Shown: positions 35,092 through 42,180 of the stretch, one piece after another
How positions within the stretch are numbered: position 1 is the stretch's first letter
Layout of the letters: each line of letters starts with the position of its first letter
Assembly: GCA_905233685.1 (NCBI GenBank)
Contig: CAJOEZ010000008.1
Span: forward strand, 53,892-117,891
Source of the DNA: an uncultured Bacteroidales bacterium
Lineage (GTDB): Bacteria > Bacteroidota > Bacteroidia > Bacteroidales > F082
DNA length: 64,000 nucleotides
Direction: 5' to 3'
Made by a program: the position numbers and the translations under genes
The notes under the pieces: model-generated
What the model was told of the DNA's origin: nothing
Seen by the model: only the letters and a program-made list of their open reading frames with translations
Databases searched by the model: none

Positions 35092-35463
35092 CTAGTTTTT
35101 AACTTTCACAGAAGTTATTTTGATTCTTTTTGCCTCACAGCCAGATGTACAGGAACTGCACGCTCGACTTTTGGAAAGCGTTTCTGTGGTTTCAGAATGA
35201 TCACCTTGCTTAGCAGCACCAGAAACATAATAGCAACCTTCCCCAACCTTACCGCCTTGGTCATTGAAAACACTGACGCAGACTTCTAGTGATTTTGTGG
35301 AATTGTTGTAGAATTTGAGAGATGAAGAGGTTTGACTGTCATCTGAAACAGAGACGAGAACTGTGTTACCAGAATCACCCGGAACACTTGCTCTGTCTTG
35401 TTGTGCATTTGCTGCAAATGCAAATCCGATTACAGCTAATCCTAACAAGAGTATTTTCTTCAT
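35092..35463 (-). CDS. Small Cys-rich exported protein (island gene 2)
   Basis: 123 residues with a signal peptide (MKKILLLGLAVIGFAFAANAQ). The mature part has a beta-like domain (SSLKFYNNSTKSLEVCVSVF) and a C-terminal Cys cluster SRACSSCTSGCEAKRIKI; six Cys in all could form disulfides or bind metal. Leader copy F lies 10 nt upstream. It follows the Skp-fusion gene by 52 nt, within one transcription unit. Possible distant relative of island gene 6. Function unknown. Confidence 0.65.
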   Translation of the reverse strand: MKKILLLGLAVIGFAFAANAQQDRASVPGDSGNTVLVSVSDDSQTSSSLKFYNNSTKSLEVCVSVFNDQGGKVGEGCYYVSGAAKQGDHSETTETLSKSRACSSCTSGCEAKRIKITSVKVKN

Positions 35464-35473
35464 TTTCTTTTTT

Positions 35474-35502
35474 GCCAGGTTATATCCCATTTGGCTCGTC
35501 GG
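35474..35502 (-). promoter_or_regulatory. Leader element copy F (before island gene 2)
   Basis: Minus strand: CCGACGAGCC, AATGGGATATAAC, CTGGC, ending 10 nt before ATG 35463. Lies inside the 52-nt gap between two genes of the island. Confidence 0.75.
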
Positions 35503-35515
35503 GGTTAGTTTGTTT

Positions 35516-36580
35516 TTATTGAATTCCTAATTTCTTCATAACCATATATGTAATATCAATAGAGTCTTCGCCCAAAAAGACCGCAGCTCCCGTACTAATA
35601 TCAATGACATAGGATAATTCATTCTCACTTGCAACTGCATTTATAGCGTTTTGAATTTTGTTGAGAATAGGCTTCAGCAATTCAGCACGTTTGGCTTCAA
35701 ACTCACCTTCTGCGTTTGCTTGAAACTGTTGGATTCTATTCTGCAAATCAATAATTTCCTTCTCTTTCGACTGCTTCACAAAACTTGACATGGTGGACTG
35801 ATTGGCTTCGTAATCTTGCATCTTGGTTTGGTATTCATTGGCCATAGCTTGCAGTTGATTCTCAAGCCCTCTATAATACTGCTCCAAATCTTTCTCAGCC
35901 CTAACTTTGTCGGGCATGGCTTCAAGGACAGCCGCAGTGTTGATGTGCGCTATCAGAACCCCACCTGACATATTTGGATTGGAAGATGTTGTCCTTGTAT
36001 TGGTTTCATAATAATTAGAGGTTGAATAATTGTTGTTACTTTCCCGTGATTGTCTTTCTACCTCTCTTTGTTGCCGAGCTTTTTCAAGTCTTTCTCTTGC
36101 AATTTTATCCTGCAATTCTATCACAGATTCTGCGACTGAATAACCTAAGGTCGTATTTCTTTTATCCAAAGCCTCATTCTTGTCCATTCCATCTTGAATG
36201 TCTTTATTGTATTCTTGATTTGCTTTATTGATTTGATTGGCACTATTCAAATATGTATCGTATTGATAATTGCCCGTGGCATTTAGAATTGTCTGAGTTC
36301 CTTGAATTATTGCCCCTGAATAATTGCCCTGACAAGCATCTATTGTGGCATTTGCTGCATTTTGGTTAATATTAAGTTCATTGGATAGGGCATTGAGCAC
36401 ATTTTTCATATTATTTTTGTCTTCGCTTGAATATTTGGAGGAATTATCAATGTGATTCCCTAGAAGAGCGGAACCTACTCCTAACAGGGCTTCCCCCCAA
36501 CCTTGCGCATAAGTAACTGATGTCGGCAACATTGCTATTGTTAGAATAGCTAATATAATTGTACTTTTTCTAAATTTCAT
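35516..36580 (-). CDS. Modular exported protein with C-terminal Skp/OmpH chaperone-like domain (island gene 1)
   Basis: 354 residues: signal peptide (about 1-26), Gln/Asn/Ala-rich helical module shared with island gene 3 (about 55-180), low-complexity Asn/Ser/Thr linker (180-205), then a Skp/OmpH domain (about 207-354). The Skp part has the usual start VLIAHINTAAVLEAMPD, long coiled-coil arms (LQAMANEYQTKMQDYEANQS, LQNRIQQFQANAEGEFE), and the closing strand block VASENELSYVIDISTGAAVF followed by DITYMVMKKLG. Skp proteins hold unfolded outer-membrane proteins in the periplasm; free-standing Skp is normally ~170 residues, so this is an N-terminally extended fusion. First gene of the cluster, behind a -7 box at 36649-36642. 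Confidence 0.8.
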   Translation of the reverse strand: MKFRKSTIILAILTIAMLPTSVTYAQGWGEALLGVGSALLGNHIDNSSKYSSEDKNNMKNVLNALSNELNINQNAANATIDACQGNYSGAIIQGTQTILNATGNYQYDTYLNSANQINKANQEYNKDIQDGMDKNEALDKRNTTLGYSVAESVIELQDKIARERLEKARQQREVERQSRESNNNYSTSNYYETNTRTTSSNPNMSGGVLIAHINTAAVLEAMPDKVRAEKDLEQYYRGLENQLQAMANEYQTKMQDYEANQSTMSSFVKQSKEKEIIDLQNRIQQFQANAEGEFEAKRAELLKPILNKIQNAINAVASENELSYVIDISTGAAVFLGEDSIDITYMVMKKLGIQ

Positions 36581-36590
36581 AATGTTTTTT

Positions 36591-36619
36591 GCCCAGTTCT
36601 ATCCCATCGGGCGCGTCGG
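36591..36619 (-). promoter_or_regulatory. Leader element copy G (before island gene 1)
   Basis: Minus strand: CCGACGCGCCC, GATGGGATAGAAC, TGGGC, ending 10 nt before ATG 36580. GCCC/GGGC arms pair where other copies have GCCA/TGGC, a compensatory change. Confidence 0.75.
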
Positions 36620-36641
36620 TTTTAGAGTTAAAATTCGGCTA

Positions 36642-36649
36642 CAAAGATA
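36642..36649 (-). promoter_or_regulatory. -7 box of the island gene cluster
   Basis: TATCTTTG on the minus strand, about 60 nt upstream of island gene 1, so that leader copy G is transcribed. No clear -33 element. Confidence 0.45.
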
Positions 36650-36679
36650 AAAACACGATTCATATATTGTTCATTTTCA

Positions 36680-36746
36680 GTGTCATCCATTTGGCGCGAA
36701 GATTTGCCCTTTTTGGTTGCCAAAAATGTAAACGGATGGGTGACAC
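36680..36746. repeat. Nested inverted repeat at the island border
   Basis: GTGTCATCCAT (36680-36690) pairs with ATGGGTGACAC (36736-36746), one mismatch; inside, TTTGGC (36690-36695) pairs with GCCAAA (36719-36724). It lies between the DUF4143 gene and the island promoter. Could be a terminator for the ATPase gene or the relic of a small mobile element. Confidence 0.5.
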
Positions 36747-36801
36747 TTTGGAAAAGCGTAGTTCTTTTGACCCTAAAAACCTTAGAAAAAAGTAAAAAAC
36801 A

Positions 36802-38073
36802 TCATTCCAGCAGCCAGTCCACCACAGAAATGGATTTCACGGGAAGGCCTTTCTCTGTCATTGAGGCTTCTTGATGGTAATTGGTAATGAGTGTGAGATT
36901 CTTGCACCCCGTAGCCTTGGCTGCCAAATCAAGGCCTTTCAACTCGCGTTTTCTCGTTTTTGGATTGCTAATGTCGTATGAAACCTGAATGACTTCCAAG
37001 GTTTGGTTGCCCTTGCATACCAAAAAATCAGTATCACCTGCGGTCTCGTCATAATAATAGACATCACGCCTATAGGGTCGATGCCGACGAAGCAACTCCA
37101 ACAGTACAATGGTTTCCAACCGCCAACCAAGGTTCTCGCCGCTAAAGGCATCCAAACGGTTGCTCATCAAAGCGGGGTCAACGGCATACAGTTTTTCGTC
37201 ACGGATGCGCAAACGGCTTTTGGCGGAATACTTATGCACACCAATTAATAAATAAGCCTGCTTCAGGTAATCAATGTAATTCTCCATTGTCTGATAAGAC
37301 CCGATGTTGAACTGCTTTTGCAACTCTTTTACATTCACCTTGACAGGACAAACATTCAGCAGATGGGCTGCCAATCGGCTAAAGGTTGCCATATACCTGA
37401 GATTATAGCGCATGCGGATGTCGCGATAGATGATGCTTTGCGTCAAGTCATCGATATAGGAGGCAGGGGCGGTACGTTTCACAATCTCTGGGAACCCGCC
37501 TAAACGCAAATAATTGTCAAAGGCGGCATGGCGGAACGCGTCTGCCTGCGTGGTTCGTGTTTCGATATCCACTTGATTGTAAGCGCAATACTCACGGAAC
37601 GAGAAAGGAAACAGCTCGATTTGCGAATGTCGCCCTGTGAGATGGGTTGCCAATTCTCCGCTCAACAGTTTGGCGTTGCTGCCTGTGATCAAAATGTGCA
37701 TTCCCTGACGAAGCAACCGATTGACAAACAGATACCATTCTGGAATATTCTGGATTTCGTCAATGAAAAGACAATTGAAATCGCCGTAAATATTGTAAAG
37801 CAGACGCAGCACTTCATTCAAGTCGTCACCAGTAAGCAAGGCCAAACGTTCATCGTCGAAATTCACATAAGCGAAGACTTTCTTGCTGTCGCGCAGCACA
37901 TTACGACACATCGTGGATTTGCCGCTGCGCCGTACCCCGATAATCACTTGCGCCATCTCACTCTCCAAATTGACCTGCGTTTCTTCCGACCGATTACAAG
38001 TGGTCCGCTGCATATAGCGATGCATTTCCTGTTTCTGTTCTGTCAAGGCTTCTTCTATCAGTTGCAGATTCAT
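36802..38073 (-). CDS. AAA-family ATPase with C-terminal DUF4143
   Basis: 423 residues from ATG 38073 (MNLQLIEEALTEQKQEM). AAA_14-type P-loop GVRRSGKST (residues 46-54), Walker B CLFIDEIQNI, sensor ITGSNAKLLSGELATHLTGR, then ELFPFSFREY and a DUF4143 C-terminal domain (SGENLGWRLETIVLLELLRR, then a nuclease-like TDFLVCKGNQTLEVIQVSYD). This is a large, highly variable family in Bacteroidota whose role is unknown. It is a single gene behind its own promoter and three palindromic repeats, at the edge of the AT-rich island. Confidence 0.85.
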   Translation of the reverse strand: MNLQLIEEALTEQKQEMHRYMQRTTCNRSEETQVNLESEMAQVIIGVRRSGKSTMCRNVLRDSKKVFAYVNFDDERLALLTGDDLNEVLRLLYNIYGDFNCLFIDEIQNIPEWYLFVNRLLRQGMHILITGSNAKLLSGELATHLTGRHSQIELFPFSFREYCAYNQVDIETRTTQADAFRHAAFDNYLRLGGFPEIVKRTAPASYIDDLTQSIIYRDIRMRYNLRYMATFSRLAAHLLNVCPVKVNVKELQKQFNIGSYQTMENYIDYLKQAYLLIGVHKYSAKSRLRIRDEKLYAVDPALMSNRLDAFSGENLGWRLETIVLLELLRRHRPYRRDVYYYDETAGDTDFLVCKGNQTLEVIQVSYDISNPKTRKRELKGLDLAAKATGCKNLTLITNYHQEASMTEKGLPVKSISVVDWLLE

Positions 38074-38094
38074 AATTATATAGTTTTGACCCTG

Positions 38095-38128
38095 CAAAGA
38101 TACTAAAAATTCAAAAATAGCTCACAAA
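38095..38128 (-). promoter_or_regulatory. Promoter of the DUF4143 ATPase gene
   Basis: Minus strand: TTTG (38128-38125), 22 bp, TATCTTTG (38102-38095). The -33 part is inside the repeated palindromes. Confidence 0.55.
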
Positions 38129-38183
38129 ACTGCGCTATTTTTCAAAAATAGCTCACTCTATCGCGCTATTTTAAAAACAACTC
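38112..38183. repeat. Three direct repeats with internal palindromes (TAGCTC/TAGCGC type)
   Basis: On the minus strand the unit reads GTGAG(C/T)T(A/G)TTTTT then AAAATAGCGC, repeated three times with a period near 30 bp; the last copy is partial. The central copy holds the perfect palindrome GCTATTTTT-C-AAAAATAGC (38134-38152). The array runs from the cysQ stop codon to the promoter of the DUF4143 ATPase. Confidence 0.7.
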
Positions 38184-38979
38184 ACTTTTTTCCTGCCGCC
38201 CAGGCCACAAACGGCGGGTTAGCATACTCCTTTTTACTATACTCCAAAGGCAACCCATCGCTAATGCGGAGCACCTTGCCGCCTGCGGCACGAAGGATGG
38301 CATCGGCGGCGGCAGTGTCCCATTCCTTGGTCTTGCTGTAGCAAACGTAAACATCGGCGCTGCCTTCGGCCAAGCGGGCGAACTTGAGGCTGCTGCCCTG
38401 CGTGTCGATGATGAGGTCGGGGTGAGCGGGACGCAACACCTTATTAATATATGCGTCCACCTCGGGCGTGCGGTGCGAGCGGCTGACCAATACTGTGAAC
38501 GGACGTGGGACTGAGGACGTGGGACTGAGGACGTGGGACTGGGTGCTGATGTCCGAAAACATTTTATCCTCCGTCTTTCGTCCTCCGTCTTTCGTCCAAT
38601 GTCCTCCATCTGCATACCATATCGTATCCGTCACCGGCGCATAAATCACACCCAAAACGGGTTGTTTGTCGTCAATCAGGGCAATGTTCACCGTAAATTC
38701 GCCATTGCGGTTTACAAATTCAACCGTGCCGTCCAAAGGATCGACGAGCCAATAACGTTTGAATTGCGAACGGTCAGGCGGCAGGTCTTCTTCGCTGACA
38801 AAGGGCAAGCCTGTTGGTTTCAGCATTTCTTTGATGATGTTACTGGCGCGAAGGTCGGCCTGCGTGACGGGCGAGTCGTCGTCCTTGGTATAGACCTCAA
38901 ACGGCTGCGCATAGACTTCCATGATGGCCTTTCCTGCTTCAAGTGCGGCATTGATGGCGTATTGCAATAGTGTTTCCAT
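38182..38979 (-). CDS. cysQ: 3'(2'),5'-bisphosphate nucleotidase CysQ
   Basis: A 265-residue magnesium-dependent phosphatase of the inositol-monophosphatase superfamily that removes the 3'-phosphate of PAP/PAPS in sulfur metabolism. Motifs: SEEDLPPDR (62-70), WLVDPLDGTVEF (77-88), and a C-terminal segment AWDTAAADAILRAAGG-like (EWDTAAADAILRAAGGKVL). Residues about 129-160, between WYADGGHW and FTVLVSRSH, are encoded by two 14-bp minisatellites (38501-38542 and 38567-38594) replacing the usual variable loop. ATG 38979 lies only 4 nt after the -7 box, so translation may be leaderless. Confidence 0.9.
   Translation of the reverse strand: METLLQYAINAALEAGKAIMEVYAQPFEVYTKDDDSPVTQADLRASNIIKEMLKPTGLPFVSEEDLPPDRSQFKRYWLVDPLDGTVEFVNRNGEFTVNIALIDDKQPVLGVIYAPVTDTIWYADGGHWTKDGGRKTEDKMFSDISTQSHVLSPTSSVPRPFTVLVSRSHRTPEVDAYINKVLRPAHPDLIIDTQGSSLKFARLAEGSADVYVCYSKTKEWDTAAADAILRAAGGKVLRISDGLPLEYSKKEYANPPFVAWAAGKK
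38501..38594. repeat. Two 14-bp minisatellites inside cysQ
   Basis: GGACGTGGGACTGA occurs three times in tandem (38501-38542, last base variant), and TCCTCCGTCTTTCG twice (38567-38594). Both units are 14 bp, so gain or loss of one unit would shift the cysQ frame. Confidence 0.9.
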
Positions 38980-38983
38980 GGGG

Positions 38984-38991
38984 CAAAGATA
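38984..38991 (-). promoter_or_regulatory. -7 box of cysQ
   Basis: TATCTTTG on the minus strand, ending 4 nt before the ATG at 38979. No clear -33 element. Confidence 0.4.
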
Positions 38992-39079
38992 GTGATTTAT
39001 TTTGAATTTTATAACACTGAAAACCAACAAAATAAGAAAAAACTACCAAAAAAATTTCCTTTATCAACTATTATTCCAC

Positions 39080-39087
39080 TAATTTTG
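39080..39087 (+). promoter_or_regulatory. -7 box of topA
   Basis: TAATTTTG, about 50 nt before the topA ATG. The -33 element is weak. Confidence 0.45.
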
Positions 39088-39137
39088 CACGCGAAAACCG
39101 AGGGAAATGCGTCTTTCCTTCAGCGAAAAATAGAGTT

Positions 39138-41462
39138 ATGGCAAAGAATTTAGTTATCGTGGAGTCACCGGCCAAAGCCAAGACCATCGAGGGGTTTTTG
39201 GGCAAGGAATACATGGTGAAGTCGAGCTACGGACATGTGCGCGACCTGAACAAAAACACGCTGAGTGTCGATATCGAAAATGATTTTGAACCCGAATACG
39301 AGATTTCGGACGACAAGAAAGCCCTTGTGGCCGAGTTGAAGAAACTTTCGAAAACCTCTGATACCGTGTGGCTTGCATCCGATGAGGACCGTGAGGGAGA
39401 ATCCATCTCGTGGCATCTCTACGAGGTGCTCGACTTGAAGAAGAAGGACACGAAGCGCATCGTTTTCCACGAAATCACTAAATCGGCCATCCTCAACGCC
39501 ATTGAGAACCCACGTACCATCAATATGGGCCTTGTCAACGCTCAGCAGGCCCGCCGTGTCCTTGACCGCTTAGTGGGTTATGAGCTTTCGCCCCTGCTTT
39601 GGAAGAAGGTAAAGCCTTCATTGTCAGCGGGTCGTGTTCAGTCGGTGGCTGTGCGCCTCATCGTCGAGCGTGAGGAGGAAATCAAGAATTTCGTCCGGTC
39701 GAGTGCCTATCGTGTGACGGCGCAGTTCACCTTCATGAAAGACGGACAGGAATATAACCTTGCCGCCGAACTGCCCAATCGATTTGATACTGAGGAAGAA
39801 ACACGAAAGTTCTTAGAGTCGTGCTTGAACGCTTCCTATAAGGTCGAGAACATCGAAAAGAAGCCGAGCGTCCGCTATCCCGCACCGCCTTTCACCACCT
39901 CGACACTGCAACAAGAGGCTGCTCGTAAACTCGGTTTTTCGGTCGCCAACACCATGCGCATCGCCCAGCAACTCTATGAATCGGGAAAAATTACCTATAT
40001 GCGTACCGACTCTGTCAACCTCAGCAGCCTCGCCCTCGGCATGGCCAAGAAGGAAATCACGGAGAACTACGGCGCTGAGTACGTGAAAACCCGCCAATAC
40101 CATACCAAGACCAAAGGCGCGCAAGAAGCTCACGAAGCCATCCGCCCGACCTATTTAGACCAGCACACCGTCAAAGGCACCTCCGACGAACGCAAGCTCT
40201 ACGAATTGATTTGGAAGCGCACGATTGCCTCGCAAATGGCTGATGCTCAGATGGAACGTACCAACGTAAACATCGGCGTTTCAACCAACGACAAACAGTT
40301 TGTGGCCACAGGTGAGGTGATTCTGTTTGACGGTTTCCTGAAGGTCTACATGGAAAGCTACGACGACGACCGCGCCGAAGACACCACCGCCATTCTGCCG
40401 CCCATCGAGGTTGGGACAAAACTCGAAATGGACAAGATGGAAGCCCAGCAACGCTATACGCGCCCGCCGTTCCGTTACAACGAGGCCACCCTCGTCAAGA
40501 AGATGGAAGAACTCGGCATTGGACGTCCTTCGACCTATGCGCCCACCATCTCCACCATCCAAAAGCGTGAATACGTAACCAAAGGCGATGTGAAGGGTGA
40601 ACCGATTACTTATCAGATTATTACACTGAAAAACAACAAGATAACCGAAAAAATCGGCAAAGAAAACTATGGCGCCGAGAAGGGTAAACTGTTGCCCACC
40701 GACGTTGGCGTTTTGGTGAACAAGTTCCTGCTGCAATACTTTGAGAACATCATCGACTACAACTTCACCGCCAACGTGGAGAAGGAGTTCGACAAGATTG
40801 AGGACGGCCAACGCGAGTGGAACGCCATGATTAAGGACTTTTACAAAGGTTTCCACTCGCAAGTTGTTTCCACAACGGAAAACTCCGGCAAGTTCAGCGG
40901 CGAGAAGCTCCTCGGCATCGACCCTGCAACGGGCAAGAAAGTGTATGTCAAGGTCGGACGTTTTGGTCCCGTGGCACAAATTGGCGAGACCGAATCGGAC
41001 GAGAAGCCCCGTTTTGCAGGTCTCAAGAAGGACATGAGTATCGAAAATGTCACTTTGGAAGATGTGCTGAAATTGTTTGAATTTCCGCGCTCTCTCGGTA
41101 ATTTTGAGGGCAAGGAAATCACCGTGGCCGTGGGTCGTTTCGGGCCTTATATTCGCCACGACAACAAATTCTACAGCCTCGCCAAAACCGACAATCCCGC
41201 CCTTGTGGAATACGACCGTGCCGTGCAGATTATCGAAGAGAAACGGCAAAAGGATTTGGATAACATCATTCTCACCTTTGATGAAGACCCCGATTTACGC
41301 GTGCTGAATGGACGTTATGGACCTTACATTGCCTACAAAAAGAATAATTTCAAGATTCCGAAAGGCACCGAGCCTTTCAAGCTCTCCTATGCCGATTGCA
41401 TGGCCATCATCGAGGATCCGAAGAATACGCCAAAAAAGAAGGGGGCGAAGAAAAAGAGTTAA
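39138..41462 (+). CDS. topA: DNA topoisomerase I (type IA)
   Basis: Relaxes negative supercoils by single-strand passage. 774 residues: TOPRIM domain at the N-terminus (LVIVESPAKAKTI, then SDEDREGESISWHL with acidic metal ligands), the catalytic Tyr287 in ITYMRTDSVNLS, and EAHEAIRPT. Instead of the C4 zinc fingers of E. coli TopA, the C-terminal third has three GR(F/Y)GPY-type repeats (KVGRFGPVAQIGE, AVGRFGPYIRHD, LNGRYGPYIAYK) and a Lys-rich tail, as in other Bacteroidota enzymes. It ends at a strong terminator shared with the convergent lspA. Confidence 0.96.
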   Translation: MAKNLVIVESPAKAKTIEGFLGKEYMVKSSYGHVRDLNKNTLSVDIENDFEPEYEISDDKKALVAELKKLSKTSDTVWLASDEDREGESISWHLYEVLDLKKKDTKRIVFHEITKSAILNAIENPRTINMGLVNAQQARRVLDRLVGYELSPLLWKKVKPSLSAGRVQSVAVRLIVEREEEIKNFVRSSAYRVTAQFTFMKDGQEYNLAAELPNRFDTEEETRKFLESCLNASYKVENIEKKPSVRYPAPPFTTSTLQQEAARKLGFSVANTMRIAQQLYESGKITYMRTDSVNLSSLALGMAKKEITENYGAEYVKTRQYHTKTKGAQEAHEAIRPTYLDQHTVKGTSDERKLYELIWKRTIASQMADAQMERTNVNIGVSTNDKQFVATGEVILFDGFLKVYMESYDDDRAEDTTAILPPIEVGTKLEMDKMEAQQRYTRPPFRYNEATLVKKMEELGIGRPSTYAPTISTIQKREYVTKGDVKGEPITYQIITLKNNKITEKIGKENYGAEKGKLLPTDVGVLVNKFLLQYFENIIDYNFTANVEKEFDKIEDGQREWNAMIKDFYKGFHSQVVSTTENSGKFSGEKLLGIDPATGKKVYVKVGRFGPVAQIGETESDEKPRFAGLKKDMSIENVTLEDVLKLFEFPRSLGNFEGKEITVAVGRFGPYIRHDNKFYSLAKTDNPALVEYDRAVQIIEEKRQKDLDNIILTFDEDPDLRVLNGRYGPYIAYKKNNFKIPKGTEPFKLSYADCMAIIEDPKNTPKKKGAKKKS

Positions 41463-41486
41463 GGTTCAATGCGATTGACCTTCACA

Positions 41487-41532
41487 AAAAGAGGATGATT
41501 GGAAACCCCAACCATCCTCTTTTGATGTTTTT
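41487..41532. terminator. Terminator between convergent topA and lspA
   Basis: AAAAGAGGATG (41487-41497) pairs perfectly with CATCCTCTTTT (41513-41523), followed on the plus strand by GATGTTTTTA. Confidence 0.8.
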
Positions 41533-41541
41533 AGGCCGTAA

Positions 41542-42180
41542 TCAAAGGCTTTTCAGCCATTTCCACTGGAAGAGCACCATATAGAACACGCCCACGGTGA
41601 TGGCCGCGTCGGCGAAGTTGAAGATGGGACGGAAGAAAATGAAATGCCCGTCGGGACCGAAAAAGAAATTCGGTAGCCACGAGGCATTTTCCTTGGCCAC
41701 ATCGATGATGGGGAAATAGAGCATGTCGACCACACGCCCGTGCAGCCAGCCGGCATAGCCGCCGCCATCGGGAAACAAAGTGGCCACCTGCTGATAAGTA
41801 CTTTCGCTGAAAATGCGCCCGTAAAACACACTGTCAATGATGTTGCCCATCGCGCCTGCCGTGATGAGGGCAAGGCCGAACAGCACGCCAAACTTGATGT
41901 TTTTCTTCGACAAACGCACAATGATGACAAGCAAGACGACAACCGCCACAATACGGAACAGGCTCAAAATCAGCTTCATGATACCGCCGCCGCCCATCCA
42001 GCCGAAGGCCATGCCCTCATTCTCAATGAACAACAGCTTGAACCAGCTCCCAAAGACGGGAATCTCCTCGCTTATCGTCATATGCAACTTGACCCAAATC
42101 TTGAGAATTTGGTCGAGGAGCAAGACGACAAACATCACCAAAAACGACCACAACAGGCCGTGATTGCCGCTCTTTTTCAC
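41542..42180 (-). CDS. lspA: Lipoprotein signal peptidase (signal peptidase II)
   Basis: Inner-membrane aspartyl protease that cleaves lipoprotein signal peptides before the lipobox Cys. 212 residues with four membrane helices; catalytic aspartates in GNIIDSVFYGRIF and FNFADAAITVG, plus VLLLDQILKIWV and FIENEGMAFGW. The start is GTG at 42180, overlapping the stop of the upstream zinc-finger gene (GTGA), so the two are translationally coupled. The periplasmic loop is longer than in E. coli LspA (164 residues), as common in Bacteroidota. Several lipoproteins of this window would be its substrates. Confidence 0.95.
   Translation of the reverse strand: MKKSGNHGLLWSFLVMFVVLLLDQILKIWVKLHMTISEEIPVFGSWFKLLFIENEGMAFGWMGGGGIMKLILSLFRIVAVVVLLVIIVRLSKKNIKFGVLFGLALITAGAMGNIIDSVFYGRIFSESTYQQVATLFPDGGGYAGWLHGRVVDMLYFPIIDVAKENASWLPNFFFGPDGHFIFFRPIFNFADAAITVGVFYMVLFQWKWLKSL

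Noticed and set aside
34981..35289. Plus-strand frame of 102 codons
   Set aside because: Antisense to island gene 2, which has a signal peptide and leader element.
32715..36619. Leader elements as integron attC sites or CRISPR repeats
   Set aside because: They are too short for attC, sit at a fixed distance before start codons rather than after genes, and no integrase gene is present. For CRISPR, the 0.4-1.7 kb spacing with genes between and no cas genes rules it out.
36802..38183. DUF4143 ATPase plus repeats as a toxin-antitoxin or transposon
   Set aside because: No partner gene, transposase or target duplication is visible; the repeats are better explained as operator-like sites.
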